From Whalleya microplaca (Eukaryota; Ascomycota; Sordariomycetes; Xylariales; Xylariaceae), in assembly GCA_022497155.1 (NCBI GenBank), contig MU385789.1, positions 62,001-126,000 on the forward strand: a DNA stretch of 64,000 nt, given 5' to 3'. The position numbers were made by a program, and so were the translations under genes. Of the stretch, positions 11,401 through 23,300 are shown piece after piece. Positions within the stretch are counted from its first letter, which is position 1, and the number at the start of each line of letters is the position of its first letter. The notes beneath the pieces are model-generated. The model was not told the DNA's origin and made no database searches. It saw only the letters and a program-made list of their open reading frames with translations.

Positions 11401-11984
11401 AACCCAAATAATAAAAAAATAAAAAAATTAGAAAATTAAAAATTTAGAAAATTAAAAAATTAGAAAATTAAAAAATAAAAAAATAAAATAAACAGTTAGA
11501 AAAATAGGTCTTTATTTATAAATAGCTTAAAAAAAAAAAAAAAAAAAAGAAATTTCGAAAGAAAGGCCCGGGATATTTAAGCAACCTTAAAAAAAGATTA
11601 ATCGCGCAGCTAATTATAAAAACTAATTATATACTATATTAATTACACGCTTAAATTAATTAAAAGCGGGAATCGATTTATTAATTTAAAAATAAATTTA
11701 ACTACCGAATAAAAAACTAATTAGAAACGGAAATCGAGCTTTAATTTTACGCGCGTTTATTTTATACTCGATTAGCTAATAATAACGCAAAATTAGGAAC
11801 TTTTATAGTAAAAAAATTCTTTTATAAAAATACCCTTATACTATTTTCCGAACCGGGCCTAATTAATAATAAAACAAACTATTAGTAGCTAAAAAAGCCG
11901 ATAATTAACGAGAATTTATATATATCTTACGCTTGGGTATAAAAGATACGATACGATCGCGTAAAAAAATAAAGGGGGGAGTAA

Positions 11985-12175
11985 TATAATAGGCTATGCC
12001 GTAATAGGGAATATCGGCGATTATAAGCCGATATAATAGCATAGCTCTCGAAAGCTAATATAAATACTCTCGAGCTATATCGATATACCTTCTTAATTTT
12101 CTTTTCTTCTTTAGTTAAAAAATAAACACTCATTTAGCATCATAAAATTACATCTTAGCGTAACAGCCTTTCACA
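11985..12175 (+). repeat. 3' LTR of F (191 bp)
   Basis: It ends CAGCCTTTCACA, a better-preserved end than the 5' copy, and is followed by TATTA. It is preceded by the polypurine tract and GTAA. Confidence 0.85.
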
Positions 12176-13117
12176 TATTAATATCTTATTATAAGCTTAA
12201 AAAATTATCGCGTGCTTTCGTATAATAAATCTTAAGGTTTAAGTTGTCCCTATTCCTTTATAGCACTTCGTTAATAAGTATTATGTTAAATCTTTTTAGC
12301 AATAAGAATTTTATATCGTTTAAAATAAGGATTTCTAAAGGAATATTTACCTTTATATATAATATATTAATTTATAGCTTTTAAATCTCGGTTAAAGCTA
12401 CTAATCGGAACAGGGTTTTATACCTTTAATTTAGTATTTTTACCTTTTAAGTACGTAATAATTCTAGCTTACGTAAAATAATATCGGCCATTATATTATC
12501 CTTCCTTAGCCGGTAAGTAATTGTAAAATTATATTTCGTTAATATTTCCGACTAGCCTGTTTATTATAAATTAAAATATTATTTAACCCCGAAATATTCG
12601 AGCGTATAATAATTAGTAATAATAAAAAAAAAGTAGCTTAAATTTTAATAAACTTTGCCCGTTAAATTTATAACGCCCGGACTACCGTAAGCATTTTTTT
12701 ATTATATATGCCGTAATTTAGCTTTACGTTATATATCGCTTTTAAATAAAACATATATAAATGCTATTTACCGTTATTTCCGCGTTATAATAAAATACCG
12801 GCTAATATTCCATTAAATACGTTAGTTTTTACTTTTATATCCCTGCCGTAATTAAAGTATATTAATAAAAGGACGTTAATTAAATTATCCTTTAGCCTTT
12901 AAAATATAATTTCATAATATTTATCCCAGCTTTATTAGACCTTTATTTTTATTAATTAAAAAAGCGGCTTAGCCGTTTTATTATATTAGGGTATAAATTT
13001 CCGGTAAAAATTATAAAAACCTAAAAACGACTATATTTTTTATACGCGTTCGGGTATAACTTAATTTTAAACTAGCTATATTTTAGCGGGGTTAACGCGT
13101 ATGTTATTTATATTTAT
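12176..13117 (-). pseudogene. G RT end, RNase H and region before integrase
   Basis: From the right end, the minus strand reads SFLGFYNFYRKFIP (family FLGFxNFYRRFI, the RT/RNase H connection), then YNKTAKPLF and SWDKYYE. The RNase H core follows: NYGRDIKVKTNVFNGILAGIL (core D read as N) and LNYGIYNKKMLTVVRAL, a block typical of Ty3/Gypsy RNase H. The left third is the linker toward the integrase zinc finger. E2 interrupts on the right (TTAT duplicated) and F on the left. TAA/TAG codons are frequent. Confidence 0.83.
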
Positions 13118-13437
13118 TGTAATGGGGCAAGGGATTACGGGTATTAACAGCAGCTTAAAAGCCACTAAAAGCCCCTTAAAGCCACGTCATAAGGCACTTT
13201 ACAGGGTATTTATAAGGCACTTCACAAGGTATTTACAAGGCATTTTATAGGGCAATTTATAATAAATTATATACCTATATTTAGCTGACTTTTTTTCTTA
13301 TATTTTCTTTACTTTTTTATAATAAATATTATTAAATAATTAAATAATTATATATATATAGCTTTAGCAGCTAATATATATTTATTTTTAACCTAATATT
13401 TTATTTTCGCTTTATTTCGATACCTTATCTTAAGATA
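13118..13437 (+). repeat. 5' LTR of E2 (320 bp)
   Basis: It starts TGTAATGGGGCAAGGG and ends CTTATCTTAAGATA (RIP form of CTGTCCCAAGACA). It is 24 bp longer than the E1 LTR, at least partly through extra AAGGCA/AAGGTATT short repeats near 13190-13255. It is strongly RIP-mutated. Confidence 0.87.
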
Positions 13438-13500
13438 TTTAGCTTTCCCGGATAGGCTTTAATTTCCTTGCCTTTTAATTAATCGAGTAAAATAGTCCTT
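13438..13500 (+). other. Leader/primer region shared by E and X
   Basis: The sequence after the LTR starts TTTAGCTTTCCCGGATAGGC and runs to GAGTAAAATAGTCC. It is nearly the same as 27623-27690 in X copy B, as the minus-strand sequence at 42770-42836 (A) and 1665-1732 (D), and as 3935-3999 in E1. Its position means it should contain the primer-binding site, but I cannot match it to a known tRNA 3' end. Confidence 0.75.
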
Positions 13501-13899
13501 TTTATATTATACGTTACGGAAATATAGAATTTATTAGTAATAGCTACTTGAAATATATCTACTGTTAGACTTACTTTCGCGCGTGAACTATTTTATTTTA
13601 ATTTTATCCGATAGCTACTTATCTTTTATATAAATCAAATAAGCTATATATTAAATCGATAGCTAGCTAGCTGCTTTTATTTATATTATATTTACGTTAC
13701 TTATTACTTACGATTTATAAATTTTCTTTTTATATATTAAGAATATAAAGCGTAATAATACTAAAAATACCAGACCGTATATTTTTATATATAAACCTAT
13801 CTATTTTATATAAGTAACGGTAATAAGCTAATTGTGTTTGGTATATGGCTAAATATAGCCAGCTATTGACACGTATACAATTTATATGGACGACAATAT

Positions 13900-14335
13900 C
13901 GGATGACACCTTTTTATACCCTGATACACCTTATCACTTGAATATCACCTTTAGCAGTAAGGGAGGCCTTTAGCAGCAAGGGAGGCTGTCAGCTGCTGCT
14001 GCTGCTGCTGCTGCTGATAGCTGTGGCTAGCTGACCTGCTGTCACCTGCTGACCTGCTGTCACCTGCTAGGGAGGCTTACAGGGAGGTCACCTGACCTGA
14101 CCTGCTGCTGCTGATAGCTGTGGCTATCTGACCTGTTGTCACCTGACCTGCTGCTGCTAATAGCTGTGGCTAGCTGACCTGTTGAAAGCCGTGGCTAGCT
14201 GTGGCTAGCTGACCTGTTGTCACCTGCTGTCACCTGACTTGCTGCTAATCAGCTGTAAGCTATGGCCACCTGACCTGACCTGCTGCTGCTGCTGCTGCTG
14301 ATAGCTGTGGCTATCTGACCTGTTACCTTAAGGTC
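13900..14335. repeat. CTG-rich minisatellite in E2, RIP-escaped
   Basis: It has the same blocks as 3182-3480 in the other orientation: runs of GCTGCTGCTG, GATAGCTGTGGCTAGCTGACC and GACCTGCTGTCACCTG. Copy number and order differ from E1. It is dense in CA/TG and therefore not RIP-mutated. Confidence 0.8.
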
Positions 14336-14426
14336 CCTGGGGTGAAATTTTTTTTTTTTTTTTTTTTTTCAGATCTAAAGGTCAGGCATTCAAGTGTGGG
14401 GCGTGTTTTCATTTTTTTTTTTTTTT

Positions 14427-14470
14427 GATTTTTCAGCTGCGTGGACGCTAGCTGAAAAATCAGGGAGGGA
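14427..14470 (+). other. Conserved hairpin and polypurine tract of E2
   Basis: GATTTTTCAGCT (14427-14438) pairs with AGCTGAAAAATC (14450-14461) with an inner GCG/CGC pair. AGGGAGGGA (14462-14470) abuts the 3' LTR. The arrangement is identical in E1. The X polypurine tract (AGGAAGGA in copy C) is similar. Confidence 0.7.
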
Positions 14471-14790
14471 TATAATGGGGCAGGGGATTACGGGTATTAA
14501 CAGCAGCTTAAAAGCCACTAAAAGCCCCCTGGAGCCACGTTATAAAGCACTTTATAAGGTATTCACAAGGCACTTCACAGGGTATCCACAAGGCACTCCA
14601 TAGGGCAATTTATAATAAATTATATACCTGTATTTAGCTGACTTTTTCCCTCACATCTCCTTCACTTTTTTATAACAAATATTACCAAATAGTTAAATAG
14701 TCACACATATATAGCTTTAACAGCTAATATACACTTATTTTTAACCTAATATCTCACTTTCGCTTCACCTTAATACCCTGTCCCAAGACA
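14471..14790 (+). repeat. 3' LTR of E2 (320 bp)
   Basis: It starts TATAATGGGGCAGGGG (TG read as TA) and ends CCCTGTCCCAAGACA. It is much less RIP-mutated than the 5' LTR of the same element. Confidence 0.87.
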
Positions 14791-17700
14791 TTATAATATA
14801 CCCTAGGAATTTTATTTAAGTAACATAAAATTCGTATTTTTTAAGATCCGCTTAAAGACTTACGTCTTTTAGTTATTAAAAGACTTTTTACATATAAATA
14901 TAATACTTTTTAATCGATTTTTAAAAAATTAAAATATTATTTATATATATATTATAAAAGTCGTTAAAAAAATCGAATAACGCATTATTAATATATTATT
15001 AAAAATGGAAGGTTTATTTATAAATCCGAAAAAAAGGACCTTATATTTATATACGCCGTATCGCATCCGGAATATCGTAAAGTCCTCGTTTTTCGGTCGT
15101 ATATAAATACGGTAAAAAGCCTATCGGACGTCGATTTTAGTAAAAATCTTAGCTTTAGATATTTGTGCTAAAGTTTTCTTAATAAGTAATAAGGGGTATC
15201 TGTTTTTTTATAAGCGCGTTTAGCTTTTAATAATCTATATAAAACTGCAATTTGCCGTTAGCTTTAGGTATAAATAATATAAAAGCCGCCTAAAAAATTA
15301 AACTAAAGATAATAAATCCCTTACATAAATTCTCGTTAAAATACTTACGTATTATTTTCAATTTATTTAACGACATTTTATATAAAGGGCTATACCTTAA
15401 GTTTATAGCTAACTTTTTTTCCTACTTTATTTTATAATTAAAGGTATAATTAGGTAATAAAATATTTAAGTTAATTTTGCTAAAAATACGGAGCAAATTC
15501 CGGTACTCTTTTAAGACAGCTTCTTAAGCCTTTTTTTTAAATTTTCCGCTTTTTTTTTAAAAAAAGGCCTCGTTTTTCTTATTATATATTAATTAGTCGA
15601 TTTTATATAATATAGTTATATATATATAGGTTTTTCGCGCCGCTTTAAAAAAAAGTTTTATATTAATAACTGTTATATTTATTAGTTGCTATTTGTATTA
15701 ATTAATCGCATTTTTTCTTAATTTATAAGCGCCTTTTATATTATATTCCCATTCGTTTTTTCTTTTTTTGGCGCGCTTTTTTAGTGATATAGGGTATATA
15801 TCAGGGGATTAAAACTCGGAATATAAATCTCGGTTTATAAATTTTTGCTACGTAAGTTTAAGTTCCCGCCCCTAAAAATACCGATAAAAAATCTTTTTTA
15901 GTCGCTAGCTAATAAATACTATTAGCTTTAGCGGCAATTACTTTAAATAGTGATATAATTCTTCCAATTCTCGAACCCGTTATTACATAGCTTCTATTAT
16001 TTCCTTAATAAGCTCGTATTTTCGTATCTAAAAAGCCCGGCTATCGGCTCGTTATTTTTTATCCTTATTTAATATTTTATTACACCGATCGGCGTTTATT
16101 TAAAAGGAATTATCTTTAAGGAAATTTCCCGCATTTTTTATATCGAGGTTATAAGGGCTTAATAAGTTATTACGTAATATATTTTCGGGATATATTAGCT
16201 AGTATTACTAATAATTTATTAGTATATCCTTTTTAGCTAACTAACCCTTTCCGAAAATTAAGTTATATTTTATATTTATTACGAGAAAAATCTTATCGCA
16301 AAAAGTGTAACTGTTTATCCGTATATTTAGTCGTAAGGTCTCGTTAATTACTTAAACGCCCTTCCCGTTATACCCTCCGATATATTTTAAAATAAATCCC
16401 GTAATAACCTCCGGGAATAGGTATTACTTAATTTTTTTTTACAAAAGATTTATTTATTATAATATAGACATTTACTCTAGTATTATTAAAAATATCTTTT
16501 ATTTTTAATAAAAAGCCATATATTAATAAAGTATATTTTAATAAAAAAAGGTGTTATTTAAATAAGCGCTTAAGAAATTCCGGGAAACCTTTATTATTTA
16601 ATTAGCTAAACTAACTTATAATATCTTAGCTTTAAAAATAAAGTTTAATTATCTTAGGGTTCCGCGTTTCCCGGCTCCTTTTTAATCCGATTTTCTATTA
16701 AAACTTTTATTTCGGGTCGGGTAAATTTCGTAAAGAAAGCGTTAATATATATAGCTTTATCTGCCGGGAATTAATTTAAACGTTAGTTTAAATATAAAAG
16801 GTATAAATAATTAGTTTTATTATATCCTTTATTATAATAATTAAAATAGCGTTTTTTAAGCTTTACTAATTTAGTACCATTCCGGGGGGAAAAATAAATA
16901 CGGACGCCGAAAGGTATAATTACTATATTATTAAATTTATTTAAGCCCGAATTAAGGGTTAATTATAATATAGTTCCTTTAAGGACTTGCTTATTATTTA
17001 TACGGGATATTCCCGAGGATTAGGGTTTACTTATAGGTTTAGCTATAATAGTAGTTTTAGCCGCTTAAGCCGCGTTACGTACTTTATCGGCCATTTAAAA
17101 AGTAAATATAATTTTGGCGTAATAGGTAATATAGCGATCGAAATTATATAATAGGTTAAAGTATTAAGTGGCTATTTTAGTTTATAAATAATAAATAAAT
17201 CGGCTATAAAACTCTTTTTTTTATTCGTTATAATATAGTTATCGCTTTTCCGCTAACGTAATAAATTCGTTCTTAAATTTTTAAAAATTCTTTAATATTT
17301 TTATTTAAAACTTAATAAATCTAGCCCGTATATAATAAACGCTATTAAAGTTCTACTATTTTTTTTAAAAGTGTTTTATTAATGTTATAAATATTATTAA
17401 GTAATATAAGTTAATAAAACGGAAGTAAAGCTTTAACTATATTAATATATAACTTTAAATATGCAATTTAATAATTATTATATACGTATAGTTAGTTAAG
17501 AAATAATCCGCATTAATAGATAGCTGATTTTTTTATTTATAATATTACTTTTTAAAAGTAACTATATCGTAATTAATTTTGCTATAATAAATAAGGACAT
17601 TAACTTTTATTGTTATTTTTTATTTATATTAAATTCCGATATATTTTATCGAAAGCCTTAGATTAATAAGTCAGTAATAGCTTAATTAGCCTTATTTAGT

Positions 17701-18339
17701 CATACGTTAAAATCGTTAATCTAAATATTATATTACTCGATTTTTTTATAAGTCTTTAATTACTTTATTTTAGGCCTTTTTTATTTAAAGTTTTAATCGG
17801 ATTAAAACATCCGCACTTAACGAGTAATTTTTCGTTATAAAGCTTATAATTTAGGTCTATTAAAAAAGGCCATAAATATAATACTATAAAATCGAATCTT
17901 ATAAAAAAAAGTGTCGGGATTAGTCGAATATATTTTAAAAAATGCCGACTTAATAAAGGTTTTATTTATTATAAAAAAGGCTTTTTTACCCGACTTAATA
18001 AAAGCTTTAAATAGGAAGGTAAAGCCTTTTTTACTTTTTATATATATATTAGTTATATATAATTTAATATGCGCTTTAAGATTATTTAATAAGGTATTAA
18101 TAATTAGCTAATACGTTCTTTCCTTAAATTTTTTATTTTTAACTATTCGCTTAAAATTTTAATAAGTCGGAAAAATATTATTATTTTTTCTTTCTCGCGT
18201 AATATTTAAGTTATTCAATTAAAATCCTTTAAAATATATAAGTGCCTTTTAATAACCTGGTATTTAAAAGCAGTCTTAAATTCTTTAAGGCGGTCGGTCG
18301 GTATTGCTTTTTATATCTTTTGGATATTATAAATAATAG
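14791..18339 (-). pseudogene. G gag, protease and reverse transcriptase
   Basis: The minus strand, read from the right, gives a poorly resolved gag region. Then near 16850-16805 comes the knuckle YFNYYNKGYNKTNY, fitting C-x2-C-x4-H-x4-C with Cys and His turned to Tyr by RIP. RT runs from about 15420 to 14791: PKANGKLQFYIDY (family PKANGKLRFCVDY), then LFDFFNDFYNIYINNILIF, where YINN stands for the catalytic YIDD, and KKYEFYVT..KFLGYII at the left end. The reading continues at 13117 after E2. Protease must lie between about 15500 and 16700 but I could not fix its motif. The plus-strand open frame at 17911-18111 is a shadow. Confidence 0.8.
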
Positions 18340-18518
18340 TGTTACGTATGTAAATGATACAGGGCCCCGGAGGGGTCCTGCGAACTAGCTTAGATTAGAT
18401 AAGATAAGATAGTAGATAAGAAAGATAAGAGATCTTAAGCATTTAAGATTGCAGCGGAGCTGTAATCTAAATGCTGGATCTCTATCTATCTTACAATACC
18501 CACTACTACCCCATAACA
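18340..18518 (-). repeat. 5' LTR of G (179 bp), little RIP
   Basis: On the minus strand it begins TGTTATGGGGTAGTAGTGGG and ends CATACGTAACA. It keeps many CA/TG pairs and ordinary base composition although the interior of G beside it is heavily RIP-mutated. A strong hairpin lies inside: GCATTTAAGATTGCAGC (18439-18455) pairs with GCTGTAATCTAAATGC (18459-18474), extended by AGAGATC/GATCTCT outside. GATAAGATAAGATAG repeats lie at about 18395-18425. The second LTR is outside the window, so the boundaries rest on the TG...CA ends and the adjoining G interior. Confidence 0.65.
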
Positions 18519-20089
18519 ACCCTTTTCAGTAAATATGTTTTTAATCGGTAGGCGATATTTTTAAGTCGTTATTAATTGGATTAATTATATTAGTTATAAG
18601 TAGTATACGTAAGGGTTATATAACTAAAGTTATTAATACTAAAATATATTCTTATAGTGATACCTGTTAATTAATTAGATCGGTATTAAGGGAACTTAAG
18701 CTTTTTTAAGCTATATAATAAATATAATTTATTTATACTTATGCCTAGATTATTATAGCTAAAAGTAGGGCTTTAGTATAAGTACTAATTATATATTTAT
18801 AAATAGATAAAGAGGAAAGCTATTTCGGACTATGGGAATTATTTAGAAAACTTAAGCCAGGTGCCCCGCCGGGCGGTAACTATTCTGCTATACCGTTACC
18901 GATTAACATATAAGATGTACGTGGCAATAGGTGGTCCGTGCGCCACACAGGTACGTACCTCCCGTAACTATAAAAAACTTTTTATAATATAAAAAATTTA
19001 AAATAATATATATAAATTACGTTATTTAATATTATTTAATATAATATTAAATATATAATTTATATAATATATTAATTTTTTCTTTTTTTTTAAATTATTA
19101 ATATTATTTTTATATAAATTAATATATATAAAATTTACTTATTATAAATTATAGTTATAATTATAATAATATATATATTTTTAATTTAATAATATAAAAA
19201 TAAAAATAAAGCCCGGTATAATTAAAATATTAAATTAAAAGCTACTATATAATAAATATTTATACTATTATTTTACGATTATTTTAAGAAGTAAAAAAAA
19301 ATTACATTTACTATTTAGCGCTATTTAATTTAATTTATTTACTATTATAATATTACTATAATATATTATTTAAACCGGGTTATAAAATATCTAATTTACT
19401 GCGATTAAAATTATAACGAATGTCATAATTTTATATCGTTATTTCTAAAATTTTAAGATTTAAAAATAGTTTTTTATACTGCTATATATTAAATAGTATT
19501 TATTCATTTTTTAAATCTTTTATTTCGATTATTTCGATTAGCTCGTTTGTAGTAACTATTTCCTTTATTTTAACCTTTTATAATATTAAAATTAAAATCG
19601 GGATTAAAAAAAAGTATTAAGTTAATTTATTTAGCCTTATATTTAAATCCGGAAACGTTTTATATCTATCCGGCGTTAGCTTATATTATTTTCTAATTAT
19701 TATTATTCTTTTCGGTAGCGCTAAAATTTTCGGAAATTAAAAAACCTATAAGTTTATTAAAAGTTTTATAAATAATAAATAATTTTATTTCTAATTTGTT
19801 GATAAATAATATATTAAATATAGCCTATAAAACTTTTTAATACGCTTGGAAATTTTTAATAATATTTTCGGGATCAATATTATTATATATTACCTCCCGG
19901 TTTAATTTTATTAGAAATAACCGAATAAAAAATAAAATTATTAATTTAATACGGAAATATTTAAGTTTTATAATTATTCGCTAATATTTCTAGCTTTATT
20001 TAATAAAACTTTAGGTTTATTTCATAAATATAACAGCGTATTAAATATATAATATATCTTTTATTGGATAAATAAAACTAAAAAAATAT
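18519..20089. other. Gene-free region upstream of G, left part of split region H
   Basis: At 18519-18970 the composition is mixed. A G+C-rich, little-mutated patch at about 18840-18960 includes GGTGCCCCGCCGGGCGG and the palindrome GGTACGTACC. From 18970 to 20089 the DNA is extremely AT-rich with RIP-like stops in all frames. I recognise no protein. The region is interrupted at 20089 by X copy A and continues at 43068 (ATAT on both sides). Confidence 0.5.
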
Positions 20090-20319
20090 TGTCTTAGGAT
20101 AAGGTGTTAGGGTAAAAGAGGTGCCACTTCATAGCTTAGCTAATCGGAAGTAATTAAGGCGACGAAACAAAAGAGTTACTTATAACAGCGATTGATCGAA
20201 AGGAAAGATGTATTTATTTTCGGCGACAAGGCCGTCTTTAGCTATATATGTTTTATTTAAAAGTAAAATAGAAAAAGACAAGCGATATATATATGTTACG
20301 GCATATTAGCCTTATAACA
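20090..20319 (-). repeat. 3' LTR of X copy A (230 bp)
   Basis: On the plus strand it runs TGTCTTAGGATAAGG to CCTTATAACA. It carries the X-typical GACAAGCGATATATATATG block. The polypurine tract CTAGAAAGAA (minus strand) lies just outside at about 20320-20329. Confidence 0.88.
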
Positions 20320-23300
20320 TTCTTTCTAGATTTTGTTATAAATGTCCTTATTATAAGAAAATCTAATTAATTAATGTAAACGTAAAAAATATCTACTTTA
20401 TTTATTTCTTAAAAGCTTTTGCTTTAAGTTTAACTGCTTTTTTTTTTTAGTTTTATATATTTTTTAATAAACTTATATTGTTTTATACGTTTTAATCGAT
20501 AAAGTTTAGTAAAAAAAAAAATTCTCTGTCGATTAATAGTAGCTATATATTTTTTATAGTCTGCCTAATCATTTTATCCTATAAGAAAAGTAAGCTATAG
20601 TTGTTTTTTTAATGTAGTAAATTTATCTTTTATTTATTTATATAAAATATAAGCCTTTTTATTTCGATAGACAGCTTCTTGTTATTCTTTTATAAAAGGT
20701 TATTATTAATTAAGGTTTAAGAAACTTATATAGGCTTTATATAGTTTAGGCTAATGTCGGGATATCTTTTTCGCTTAAGATAAGCTGGGGGTAAAAGTAA
20801 ATTTAAATTTAAGCTCTCGTTTTAATTTATTAAAACTATCGGGTTAATTAATAACCTTATAAGCTATTATTCGCTTTATTTTTGTAATCTAGCTTTTTAT
20901 TTCCTATTTTTCGTTAATAAAATAAAGATTTTTATAGAGGCGAAAGAATATAATGGGGGAGCGAAAAAAGCAAAAAATCAAGTAAGCTACTTAAAAGCTA
21001 TAATTAAACCTATCTTGCTATTATATTATTTAAATAAGTTTAATATAAGTAAAAATTATGCTATTTTATTAGACCCAGATTTAACGTAATTAATTAAAAG
21101 TAGCCCGAGCTCTCTCTTTATTATAAATATTTATAAAATTAAACGAAAAAGTAATGCGAGTTCTTATTAATATAACGATTAAAAAAAAATAAAGGCTACT
21201 TTTTTTTAACGTTAGTAGCTATAAGGTCGCGTAAATATATAAATACCGTTAATATAAGAAACCGGAAGTTATTTAAAACAATCCGAAAAAAAAACTAGTC
21301 ATTAATTTAAGTAACTTTTTAATTAAACTTTACAGTAGTTTTAAAATAAACCTCTATTTTAATAAGTCTTTTTTTAAAAATAGCAATATTTATTTAAATT
21401 ATAGCAGCTATAAAAGTAGTATTGTAATATTAACGCTTATAATAAATAAAAAAAATATTATATAAATTTGGTACTTTATTTATTTTCTACCTGTTTTTAT
21501 TATAATTAAAAGGGGCGTTTTAATTAAAAATAACTTTAGGTATTTTATCGTTTCTAACTAATAAAAAATCTATTTTTAAAGAATCGATAATTTATTTAAT
21601 CTTTTATTTTAAGTGCTATAGCTTATTCTTAATTTAAGGTTTAAATCTATATATCTTAATAAAAAAGCCGCGAAATTAATTAATAATATAGAAGTTAATA
21701 TTAGTTATTATAACAAATATATTAAAATTTAAAGAGAAAAGCTACTTTTATAAAAACAAATTAGTAAATAAAATTATTCCAGCTTTATATTTAAAGTTAA
21801 AATTAGCCGTAAATTTAATTTTAGGCTCGTTTTTAAATATAGCCTTAAACTTAATATTAACTTTCGAAATAAGTTTAAAGTTTTTACGGGCTGCTTAATT
21901 AATTTTTTTATTTTTATTCCGGTTTTTATATCTATTTTTCTTTTTTTAGGTAATTTTTTAAATTATAATAGTTATAACGACATTTTAATATATAAAAAAT
22001 AAGATTTAAAATATAATATTATAGTAATAAATTAATATAAAATTATAAAAAAATTTAATTAATTAATTAAAAACAATAAAAAATAAGGGCAAAAAGTTAA
22101 TAAATAATTAGGTAAAAATTATTAATAAATTAATATAAAGAAAACTTTTTTACGCTAGATTTTAGTTTATAATAAATAAAGGTAAATTAAAAAATCCTTC
22201 TTATTTTTAATTAGTTATTTAAACTTATAATAAATTAAATATTAGATATAATAAAGCATTTAAGTCGTTATTGCTGATTTTAAAAGTCGGCTTACTTAAT
22301 TTGGCCTTAATACGTTTTTTAGGCTACTTATTATACCCTTTATTTATTTTATTTTTATATTTTATACTTTCTCTTCTTTTTAATAATTATTAACCTAATT
22401 ATTTATCTTTTATTTTCGCTTTATAATATTTACTTAATTAATTATTTATAATTATATCGTAAGGCTTATTATTATATAAGAAGCAAAAAAAAAAGGAACT
22501 CTTTTTATTAAGCTTTTGCGTAAGTTATTTATTCTTTTTTTTATAAAAAGTTTTATATTTAGAAATTAAATCTCTCGTTATAATAATATTAATCGAAAGC
22601 TAAATAATCTTAAACGCTTTTATTAGGTTATAATAATTTATTAAAATTTAATAAATATTTAAAACAAAACGCGTATCGGTAATCTTCTTTTTAAAACTTA
22701 TAAAATAAATATTAAACCCCCGCTATTTAATCGAGTAAAATCTTATTAAAATAACCCTAGTTTCCGTAATCTTTTTTTTTGATTTCTTTATCCCGTTTTA
22801 TTTTATTATCGCTTCTTTTTTAAAATAAATAAATCGGCTATATAAATAGTTAGAAATTTTTGTTATTTTTTTTCTATCGATTTATACCTTAGCGTTAAGT
22901 TTTTTTCGCGTTTTAAGTCTGCCGTTTTTAAATAATCGAAAACTTTTAATTTAATAATAAAAAACGTTAATTATGTCCTTAATTCTTATTTTAATATTAA
23001 ATTTAATTATTTTAATTTAAAAATTAATAAAAATAAGCTGTTTTAATTTTAAAAGAATAATATAAACTGCTATTTTTTAAAAGCTAATATAATAAATAAG
23101 TTTATTCGGATAAGTCCCTTCCTTATTTAACGTATATAATTTTTACTAATTAATATAAAATAATTTGACTAATAGAAATTAAACTTTTTAATAGTTTTAA
23201 AAAAAGTCGGTATTATATTTGGGAATTTATAATCTCGAAGTTTTATTATAAAAGTTAAATATAAAAGCCTACCTTAAAATATATTAAATATTTTAAAGTA

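Larger units (their letters stand above)
4679..12175 (+). mobile_element. Ty3/Gypsy chromovirus F (7.5 kb, complete but RIP-dead)
   Basis: Identical-length 191-bp LTRs (4679-4869 and 11985-12175) are flanked by TATTA at 4674-4678 and 12176-12180. The interior reads gag (CCHC knuckle near 6089-6135), protease, RT, RNase H, integrase and a chromodomain near 9811-9975. A further frame follows between pol and the 3' LTR, which is preceded by the polypurine tract AAAGGGGGGA (11971-11980). This is the domain order of chromoviruses, whose chromodomain directs integration to heterochromatin. F sits inside the integrase gene of G. A second copy, F2, starts at 63317. Every frame carries RIP stops. Confidence 0.88.
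13118..14790 (+). mobile_element. Non-autonomous LTR element E2 (TRIM-like, 1.7 kb)
   Basis: This is the second E copy, on the plus strand. LTRs of 320 bp (13118-13437 and 14471-14790) flank a 1033-bp interior, with TTAT at 13114-13117 and 14791-14794. The interior has the X-type leader (13438-13500), an AT-rich RIP-eroded part, the CTG-rich repeated part (13900-14335), a poly-T run (about 14346-14369), the hairpin and the polypurine tract. No coding frame is conserved with E1. E2 lies in the RT/RNase H region of G. The open frame at 14394-14603 crosses the 3' LTR boundary and is not a gene. Confidence 0.87.
1960..18518 (-). mobile_element. Ty3/Gypsy element G, split by D, E1, F and E2
   Basis: This is a minus-strand Gypsy element whose pieces read in order from right to left: 5' LTR (18340-18518), gag, protease and RT (14791-18339), RT end, RNase H and the start of integrase (12176-13117), integrase zinc finger and core start (4296-4678), integrase core and C-terminus (1960-2769). 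The protein reading continues across each insertion, which shows the pieces were once contiguous and that D, E1, F and E2 came later. The 3' end and 3' LTR lie left of D, outside the window. Coding parts are saturated with RIP stops. The order RT-RH-IN and the motifs are those of Ty3/Gypsy. Confidence 0.85.

Noticed and set aside
11927..12133. 68-codon minus-strand frame
   Set aside because: It is inside the 3' LTR of F and the adjacent interior, antisense to the element, with no motif.
17911..18111. 66-codon plus-strand frame
   Set aside because: It is antisense to the 5' part of G, AT-rich by composition, with no motif.
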